Below are positions 56,792-64,000 of a DNA stretch of 64,000 bases, in pieces. The stretch comes from Pseudocercospora fijiensis CIRAD86. Its lineage: Eukaryota > Ascomycota > Dothideomycetes > Mycosphaerellales > Mycosphaerellaceae. Within the stretch, counting starts at the first letter, position 1. Every line of letters begins with the position of its first letter. The DNA lies in the NCBI RefSeq assembly GCF_000340215.1, contig NW_006921533.1, positions 2,543,386-2,607,385 of the forward strand. Direction: 5' to 3'. The translations under genes and the position numbers were made by a program. The notes beneath the pieces are model-generated. The model was not told where the DNA came from. It searched no databases and worked only from the letters and a program-made list of their open reading frames with translations.

Positions 56792-58415
56792 GGTGGAGAA
56801 ATGGTGTGTATAGAATGAAATATGCAGAGGGTGAAGGGTTAGATGTTGAGCATGCCAGTGGGTCGTCGGTGTATGTCGGCAGTGGTTAGATAGGCGTGGT
56901 AGAGATAGAGATGGCGGTATGTGGATAGAAAGTGGGTCAGAGGGAGGGCTGGAGGAAGTAAAAGGATAAGCGGGTAGATGAGGAGCAGTGGTATGCACGC
57001 ACGCACGCACGCGAGAAGGATGGTGGTGCAGGCCACTCCATTACGTCCGTTTCGTTTTGGCGCGTGGCGGTGGCGGCAAAGATGGTCGACGACCCTTTTT
57101 GCTTACCCCAGAAGAAGCAAGTCGTCCGGGCGGGATGGAGAGAAAGTAGGCCCGAGAATTGGGCCGCGGAACAGCGTTCATAAGGATGCAATGCTTCCGA
57201 ACACGACGCACAATGCAATGGGAGTAATTATTAGTACATCTGTCGATAGATCGACGAGTGAGGCATGTGTCGTCGCGGTCGCGTGGCAAGGCAAGACACG
57301 AGGTCGAGCTGGCCAACGTTGTCGTCGCTCGAAATGGACTTCAAGTGCATGCCGAGAAGACCAGGAAGGTGACGAATGAGGGCCGCTTGACTCGCCGACA
57401 AAGCTTGTTTCTGCCATGCTGGTCGATGCCCAGACATTGATAATGCTTCGCTTCTCACAACCAACGACATGCTTCACGATCACGCCTTGTTCACGGAGGT
57501 ATCAATCAACGGTGCAAACCCATCTCTTTATTACCATCATCAGCGCCAGCGCGTCCGGAAGCTGCTTTGGACGCCAAGTAGCGCGCGTCACAGCCGAGTG
57601 GACTGACGTGACCTGACCAGGCTAACCGCTTTGGATAGCTCGCGCGACTTTGCCTTAGCTTCACAGGGGGGATGGCAACAATCGATGCCTACCGAGATCC
57701 GCTCCATGCTAAGTACAGGACGATTAAGCGAGATGGCAGACGGGGGTAATCCCTAGAAACGGGATCTAACTGGTCAAAGCTAGCGTACTGCTTAAAGAAA
57801 TTATCCGCACCTTCAAAAAGTTCACGTCTAACGCTTTCAAGCTAGCTGCCGCTTAAGGGAGCCACCCCCGTCCGCCATCTCGCTCAATCGTCCTGTATAT
57901 GTGGGGCACGGCTGCCTGCCTATCCGTATGCTTATCTCTGCTGCTCGGAAAGCCGTTATGCCACACACATCCACCGTCACATTGCATCTGGGCCAGGCCA
58001 CATATCGATAGCAAGCCAAGCCATACTGCGACATGCACCGTGCCTTGCGATCTCCTCCCAGCCATCTGGCATTGTATCTACCCTGTCTTCCACACCGCTT
58101 GCCCATCGCCTAACAAGCTCGTGCACATCTCCGATTCAACATCCATTGTGCACCTACGTGTGCTGCGCCACTACCTGGAAGTTGGCATTCATGCCGCTCA
58201 TCAACGTCATGCCAGGTGCCCCGCTTGCCTTGCCTTGCGAACACCAGACGTAGCTTCGTCGTGTTTGTATGTTTAAGAGCCATCGACTTCCCTTGATGAG
58301 TCAAGCATAATTTGATCCTCACACGCTCCCTTAGAGCCTCATTGTCTTGACTCCTGCTACGCATTTCTTTCCGCTACTTTGTCGAGGCAGCAAGCATGGA
58401 CAAGCTTGAAAAAGT
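56792..58415. other. Long divergent intergenic region with a MITE-like element
   Basis: 1.6 kb between the start of the minus-strand hypothetical gene and the GRDAA-repeat gene. It has an ACGC run at 56998-57011 and the inverted-repeat element at 57716-57895. The open frames in this stretch overlap each other on all frames and none resembles a protein family. Confidence 0.5.
57716..57895. mobile_element. 180-bp MITE-like element with about 33-bp terminal inverted repeats
   Basis: The left arm 57716-57748 reads CAGGACGATTAAGCGAGATG then GCAGACGGGGGTA. The reverse complement of the right arm (57863-57895) reads the same except for three A/G differences, and similarity continues inward with further transitions. 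Both ends abut the dinucleotide TA (57714-57715 and 57896-57897), the target duplication of Tc1/mariner-type elements. It has no coding capacity. All mismatches between arms are transitions, so light RIP is plausible. Superfamily assignment is inferred only from the TA target. Confidence 0.75.
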
Positions 58416-61400
58416 ATGGTCAGTTTTTCGCCATCGGAAGGAAGGTACGCCTGGCTCATCAATTGCAGCTCTCCTGGCGCCCCCAAGGACGATGAGGTGC
58501 TGCATGGAGACCCGGAGGCCACGCGTGCGAGCGCAGGCAAGCAAACAGACTCTGACCGGCCGGACCATTCCATCATGAGGCAATTGGTCAACCCTGCAGG
58601 CGACAAGTAAACAGCTCACCTTTCTCCTCACTTTGCCGTATGATCGCTAAATTTGGGTAGGTATGATGAGCAAGCATTTGGGACCACTGCTGCCACCGCT
58701 GCTGACCGCAAGAGCTCTGTGCCGATCACCACTACAGAAGGCACCATCGATCCGAACGAAAAGCTGGAGACAGACAAGGGTCAGAAGGGGCACAGCATCC
58801 TTCGACAAATCATTAACCCGCATGGCAAGAAGTATGATAGTGAGGGATACGGAACGACAGCTCACGAGGCTGGCCAGAGCAGTTCCCACCAGGCAGCCGT
58901 TGCAGCTGAGGAGGACTCAAGTGAACCTCTTCCTTGGATGCGGCCAGACCACAATCTAGTCGCAGACAAGCAGGTTGAATCACCAAGGACAGAGCCAACA
59001 CAGTCTCAAACGTAGCTTCCCGCCTGAACTCACTTCTAAGCACCTGATTCTAACCCAGCCGCAGTCAATCTAGTCTCGGACGAGACGCCGCCATTGCTGG
59101 TGGAGCATCAGCGCTTGGCGGACGTGCGGCTTATGCTGCCCCCCGAGACAGAGACGAATCGAGTCCATCGAATACCACTTCCGGAGGTACTTCATCAGTG
59201 CAGAACACAACTGGCCGTGAATTTGGCTACGACCAATCCGCTCAGACGGCGTCTGCTACCGCGCCTGCGCTTTCATCAACGACTGGACAGCCAGCCGCCC
59301 TCTCTGCGATCGGCCGCGACAATCAGACCGCTCCTCAGACCTCCGATTCTTCACATCTTGGTCGTGATGCCGCCATTGCTGGCGGCGTAGGTGCAGTAGG
59401 CGCCGGAGGTGCTTATGCTGCTACGCCAGACCGCGATCACAATCCCACCAGCTCTGCCACGACATCTTCTACCATAGGCGCCAGTGGACAGACCGATGGC
59501 CTTGCTGACGGACGAAGCGCCGAGAGGGCTGCAAACGAGCAATCGGGCCAGCACAACTATGGGAGAGATGCCACATTGGCGTCTGGTGTAGCAGCAGGTG
59601 GTACTCTCGGACCACATGAGGCCGACAAGCACCGTGAACAGCAGGGAGATAACTTGATTGTTGCGACTGGCACCGCACCAATTAGCAGACCTCTAGACGG
59701 AGACAGCAACATCGCTACTGGGAGGACTGTAGAGGCGTCCGGCACATCGGATCTGCCAAATGAAGCTTCCAGACTTGAATCTGGTGCAGGATCTGGTATT
59801 AATCCGACCGAAGCCCCAGAAGCCGCATATGCAGGAGCAAGACATCTAGGCTCGAACGGTACCACAGAAGGGAGTGGCTCCACTGAGCAGAGCGGAGCTG
59901 GATCGACCGGCCTTGGCTCGTCAGCAACTGCTGGCGGAATCCAGTATTCGAATGCCCCAGGCCACGGACATATCAACCCTGTCGGTGCTCCAGAAGAAAG
60001 CCTGGCTGGAGCTCATCACCATGCTGTCCTCGGAGCTGGTGTACATAATGACACAGGCCCTGATCAGTTGAACCAGGCGCCTGCCGATGTGCAAGCCGCA
60101 ACATGTGAGTAGCTTTAACCAGAAGCATTAGTACCATACTGACACTTCCTGTGCAGACACGTACAGTTCGCAGCCGGTTGGATCCACGTAAGGATGAATA
60201 GATCTTCGCCAATCGATTCGTACTAAAATGAAAACGTCTATAGATTCGGGCCGCATGTTCCTGGAGAATTTCCCACAGAGGTTTGTCACTGCGCTGTGAG
60301 CTGAGTGCGATCCCATAACTTACTGAAATAATATTAGACCGGCCAAGACCCTCATGAAACGTCAATATCTTACGGCGCCACTGCTGGAGGCTCTCAATTA
60401 GCACCACTGGCAGGCACAAGCGCAACATCTGGAACGGGGACTGTTACCGGTCTAGCGACAAGAGCTGCCGCTGGAAGCGCTCTCGGTGCTAGTGATACTC
60501 CAAGCAAAATCAGTGCGCCTCAGCAGAGCAGCAGCATTCCTGTGGACGGTTCGGCGGCTTCGACACAGCCAGCTACTCAGGACTACCCCATCCCGTCTGC
60601 AACAGACCCGACAGCTCCTAAATCTGCCGAATCGCAGCAACACAATTATGGCAGAGACGCTGGTATCGCTGTGAGCTGCCACTCAGTCCTTGAAGATGCA
60701 GCGTCAGTGCTAACTTATATTTTAGGGAGGCGCTCTAGGTGTTGGTGCCCTCGGAGCAGGCGTTGCTCACGAAGCAACTCAAGGCCGTGATCATGCTGCT
60801 GCGTCAGCGCAAGCTCCTCTTTCTTCGACCACACAGTCTACCTCGCAGCCTGGCATCCAACTACCCCCGCCACGACATGAGAATCATCCATCGACTCACG
60901 AAACCACCACGACCACCACTCAACCCACTACTCAACAAAGCATTTATCAGGACACTCCTGTGCAAAAGGAGGAGAGTGGCCGTGGAAGAGATGCTGCTTT
61001 GGCTGGTGGTGCCGGGGCTGCGGGTGCAGGTGCAGCATATGCTGCCACTCGTGATCGAAACGACACTGGCCCAGCACCAAACACGATTGGTCCCCATGAT
61101 TCTGATGTCAAGAACATACTCGATCCACGCGTCAAGCCAGACACAGCGGTCCAAGGATCCCAGAAAAATCAAGATCCTGCCATCGCTGCTGCGCAGAAAG
61201 CTGCGAAAGACCATCGATATGAGACTCGCGATGCTGCTCTAGCTACTGGTGCGGGAGGTGCGGGAGCCGCAGCTGCCGCGGCCTACGGAACTACACATGA
61301 TGTATACGGCGAAGAAGACCCAAACAAGCACAACAAGCTTCACAAGCCGACACCAGATGAAAAGAAGCACGACAAGGAGCTTGAGAAGGAGCAGAAGAAG

Positions 61401-61955
61401 TACGAGAAGGAGGCGGAGAAAGAGCAAAAGAAGGCGGAGAAAGAGGCGGAGAAGGAGCAGAAGAAGGCCGAAAAGGAAGCGGAGAAGGAGCAAAAGAAGG
61501 CTAAGAAAGAAGCTGGGAAAGAGAAGAAGCCTAGCCTTCTTAACAGAATCTTGCACCCTGGCCGACACGATAGCAAAGAGACCGAGGATGTTTCCAATGA
61601 AAAGACTGGTCACAACAAGGGTGATCTCGACCACCCCCTTGTCGCCGCAGCAGAAGTCGAGCAAGCCGAACGCCAAGCTCAGAATCTGCCTCCGACCAGC
61701 AGTGCAGCGGGGGGTACTGTCATCGAACCCCACACCGGCTTGCCAATGAATGTCGACAAGTTTGGTGATGGTCATGGTGGGACTGATGGAACTCCTCAAA
61801 TCGAAGGATATCACGAGACTGATCCTGCGCTGCGAAATGCTAGTATTGGAACTGGGCAGGGAGCAGGTACCAAGGCTGGACATGCTCAACCTGGACAGGA
61901 AGGCGTTGCTGGGCCTGATTGGGATGCCATTAAGAAGGCTAATACTCCATACTAG
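58416..61955 (+). CDS. Large GRDAA-repeat (glycine-zipper-like) protein of unknown function
   Basis: Seven exons give 1070 residues: 58416-58606, 58661-59011, 59065-60104, 60157-60187, 60244-60280, 60338-60670 and 60726-61955; all junctions are GT-AG and keep frame. The start region repeats a unit of type HSIxRQxxNPxGxKYDxxxxGTTA twice (residues about 55-80 and 115-145). The middle carries at least six modules of form GRDAAIAGGxGAxGxGxAYAA (for example LGRDAAIAGGASALGGRAAY), whose GxxxG-like spacing suggests amphipathic hairpins or membrane association. A highly charged run of EKEQKKAEKEA repeats follows (61375-61530), probably a single long helix. The C-terminus is a conserved-looking block, TVIEPHTGLPMNVDKFGDG and GTDGTPQIEGYHETD. 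Similar proteins are widespread in Pezizomycotina, but I know of no assigned function. An out-of-frame ATG at 58396 and two very short exons leave the N-terminus and exons 4-5 less certain. Confidence 0.75.
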
Positions 61956-62416
61956 GTAATATGTGGACGGACGAGTGTTACGATTGTTACTTGTTGGCGT
62001 ACGTTGACTTTTGAAGCACATGTGCTATGAGGGTGGATTTCTGTTTGCGTCTGGAGTATGTACCCTACGATAGTCATTTTTTTGGGGGGAAGATATGTTT
62101 GAGAGTATACAAGAGTCATCATGTTGAGTTCAGCTTGGATTGTCAGCCTACTTGTCATGCATGACGGGTGAGACTGCGAGTATACTCTGCATTTCCGCGT
62201 TGCCGCATAGGGCTCACCTTCAAGGCATAGTGTCGTCCGTTCCAGCTCGTCTCACAATCACTGGCTCAGATTGTGATTATGTGGGCACGAAATTCCAGTG
62301 ACGAGGTTGCGAGAGCTCTTCTTCAATCCATTCATTCGGTTTCTTTTCCATGCGTGCGGAGGTCAGGTCCCATGAATTCATATGCCAGAAAGCGAGGACT
62401 TCATAAAGAATCATCT
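61956..62416. other. Convergent spacer
   Basis: 3' UTRs of the GRDAA-repeat gene and LSM7. A T8 followed by G6 run occurs near 62077-62091. Nothing else recognised. Confidence 0.5.
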
Positions 62417-62916
62417 TTACTCGTCGTCATCGTCAGCTTGCACGAATGGATTCGCGATTTCCTCGCTGCCGTCTACGGGCGATATGAGTACGAGCAGAGT
62501 TCCTCTAGCCACGAGAAGTCCAAGATTGCGAGTACTGGTGTTGCCGTCTTCGTCTACTGCATTGTCAGTGGCAGTTTCGGAGTGAGGGAAATGTGTGATT
62601 TGAAATGTATACCTCTTGTTGTTTCCTTCACGTTGTCAAGCACCAGGTTCATGAGTTGGTCATAGCCCTTGAGAGTACCGGTAACTGTGGCGCAGAAAGA
62701 ACGTCAGCAAATGTCAAGTCGGCATAGTAGATTGGGAGTGCTCTTGCCTTCTCTTCCTCCATTGAATTTCACGGTGATGTCCTTGTCCATGTACTTGGCG
62801 AGATCAAGAATATTCTCTTTCTTCCTGTCGGCGCCTTGAGCGTGTCCGCCGCCACGACCGCCACGATCGCCTCGTCGCCCACCGCGGCCTCCGCGGAAAT
62901 TGCCACGCTCCGACAT
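62417..62916 (-). CDS. LSM7: U6 snRNA-associated Sm-like protein Lsm7
   Basis: Component of the Lsm1-7 ring (mRNA decapping and decay) and the Lsm2-8 ring (U6 snRNA stability and splicing). Three exons, 62748-62916, 62613-62684 and 62417-62556, encode 126 residues. The first intron (62685-62747) has a GC donor (GAAG|GCAAGA) and CACAG acceptor; it is required to join FNGGRE to VTGTLKGYDQLMNLVLD, the Sm1 motif. The second intron (62557-62612, GTATAC...TGCAG) joins KETTR to VDEDGN. The Sm2 motif is LGLLVARGTLLVLISP, followed by EEIANPF, typical of Lsm7. The N-terminus is an RGG-rich extension (GNFRGGRGGRRGDRGGRGGG), seen in several fungal Lsm7 proteins. It is divergent from the gene at 63427, with 510 bp between starts. 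Confidence 0.95.
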
Positions 62917-63426
62917 TTCGTTGTCTCAATCTGCTGTTTTCTCGAGTGGAGCTTGGAGAGGTATAACGTAATGCTGGGATGTCGAGTCACGTGGTCAAGA
63001 GACGTCGCGTCGGCTCGGAAGTGACAATGCGTGGGGTGTGGCTTCTGCGTGCTAAAAGTGTCGACGACTACCTCAAGCGAGGAGGTCACCCATTCACTTC
63101 ATTCCGCATTCGATGCAGACGATACACACTCTCGCCTTGGGCGCTTGAGTGTGGTGGTGTGGTGTCGGGTGACTTTCTGCGGCCGAGCTGAAGGCGAAGG
63201 CGAAAGCCAAAGGCGAAATGCGAAAGGCCTCTAGGCGGTGGAGGCGTTGATAGTTGCATGGGGCAGGACAGCGGCACAGCGGGATTCCGCCGTAGATTCC
63301 GCCGTAGACAGGCTGGCGGGTAAAACGCAGCACATCTAGTACTGTTCATCCGGACACTCATACGCAAGATGCCCGTCCTTTTCGCACAACGCGCACCATT
63401 TCTCCTCGTTCCGCTCTAACGCTCGC
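62917..63426. promoter_or_regulatory. Divergent promoter region (LSM7 / gene at 63427)
   Basis: 510 bp. Contains a short direct duplication ATTCCGCCGTAG at 63285-63308 and an AAGGCGAA-type purine repeat near 63190-63222. No gene supported. Confidence 0.45.
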
Positions 63427-64000
63427 ATGGAGCACGCCAACACCGCCGCCGACTCTGCTGCTGCTGCGACGAAGCGCCAACGTAGCCCGTCGCTCTCCGC
63501 ACCTGCGCCCAAGGCCGCAAAAACGAGCCATCAGCTGTCCATCAACTACCTTGCCCGCCAGTCGCCCGAAGACCTGCCGCTCATCAACAAAGACGACACC
63601 CTTCCCAACCTGATCCACCTGCTGTCTGCCTACAGTAATATTCTCGACCGTCACGAGTCATTGGCTTCCAATCTGGGTGCCACGCCCCTCGGACCCATCC
63701 TGATCAAGCGTTTTGAGCGCTGCTTCGACGCGCCGCCCAAAGTTGTTGCCTCACACCACAAGAATGCGTCGGGCAACCCAGACGAATCCCACCACATCAC
63801 CTGGCTCGAGGTCATCGAGTTCGCCCGCTCGCATCCCACCCAATTCACCTTGAGCACCTTTTCCGAGGGCAGAAGGGTCTGCCAGTTCTACTATCCGCAA
63901 AAGCAATTGCGAGTCCAGATCAGCGAAGAGGACTTCCTGTTCATTAATAGTGGACGATGTCAGGAACTCATCCCGCCGCTTCCCATATGGGAGGATGAGG
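63427..64000 (+). CDS. Hypothetical protein, 5' part only (runs off the window)
   Basis: Open from ATG 63427 to the window end, 191 codons with no intron seen. The N-terminus is Ala-rich and basic (KRQRSPSLSAPAPKAAK, possible nuclear signal). Ordered sequence follows: LLSAYSNILDRHESLASNLGA, LGPILIKRFERCFD, ITWLEVIEFARSHPTQF, RRVCQFYYPQKQLRVQISEEDFLFINSGRCQELIPPLPIWEDE. This looks like a conserved ascomycete protein, but I cannot assign a function. The family usually seems to continue well past this point, so most of the C-terminus is missing. High GC at third positions and no stops support real coding sequence. Confidence 0.7.
   Translation, partial: MEHANTAADSAAAATKRQRSPSLSAPAPKAAKTSHQLSINYLARQSPEDLPLINKDDTLPNLIHLLSAYSNILDRHESLASNLGATPLGPILIKRFERCFDAPPKVVASHHKNASGNPDESHHITWLEVIEFARSHPTQFTLSTFSEGRRVCQFYYPQKQLRVQISEEDFLFINSGRCQELIPPLPIWEDE

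Noticed and set aside
58396..58470. ATG 58396 with a 24-nt intron (58445-58468) as the start of the GRDAA gene
   Set aside because: The intron would be far too short, and the joined frame does not match the downstream exon.

Overview
This is a eukaryotic window from a filamentous ascomycete (Pezizomycotina). Genes carry short introns of 49-113 nt (one of 180 nt) with GTRNGY-type donors, CTAAC/CTAAT-like branch points and YAG acceptors. The gene set (MCM3, SEY1, LSM7, a GYF protein, a Pth11-type receptor, GH92 and GH128 enzymes) is typical of the group. Three large blocks carry the mark of repeat-induced point mutation (RIP): CpA and TpG are almost absent, TpA is in excess and CpG is kept. Gene content and the severe RIP would fit a Dothideomycete of the Mycosphaerella kind, but that placement is inference.

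Layout. 1-2657: MCM3 (minus, its last residues cut by the window edge). 3356-3449: tRNA-Ser(AGA) with an intron. About 3690-7065: a RIP-destroyed Mutator-like (MULE) transposon. 8168-9934: a cytochrome P450. 10302-11236: a Met/Gly-rich orphan. 12526-17325: a GYF-domain protein. 17536-19965: a GH92 mannosidase. About 20255-30560: a RIP-destroyed hAT-like (DUF659) element split by a complete 7158-bp Ty3/Gypsy chromovirus (22206-29363, TSD CAAAT). 31388-32113: a lone hypothetical gene. 32497-37898: a complete but dead Ty1/Copia element (TSD GAAAG). From 37904 to the end the window is gene-dense: a tRNA-Asp-like sequence, a small membrane protein, SEY1, a CLPTM1-family protein, a choline-transporter-like protein, a modular GH128 wall glucanase, a Pth11-like receptor, a secreted BBE-type flavoprotein, a basic hypothetical protein, a 1070-residue GRDAA-repeat protein, LSM7 and the start of an unknown gene.

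The host genes do not form one pathway. Housekeeping genes (replication, mRNA decay and splicing, ER shaping, lipid and GPI-related membrane proteins) are mixed with surface and secreted functions. The clearest functional neighbourhood is 48269-55743: a secreted beta-glucanase-like protein, a seven-helix receptor and a secreted FAD oxidase lie side by side, and the receptor and oxidase share one 1.07-kb divergent promoter region.

Splice junctions were placed by eye from consensus sites, reading-frame continuity and family conservation; none has transcript support. I found no CRISPR array, bacterial operon or evident secondary-metabolite backbone gene. The strongest leads for something little described are the GRDAA-repeat protein, the Met/Gly-rich protein and a 180-bp inverted-repeat element at 57716-57895.
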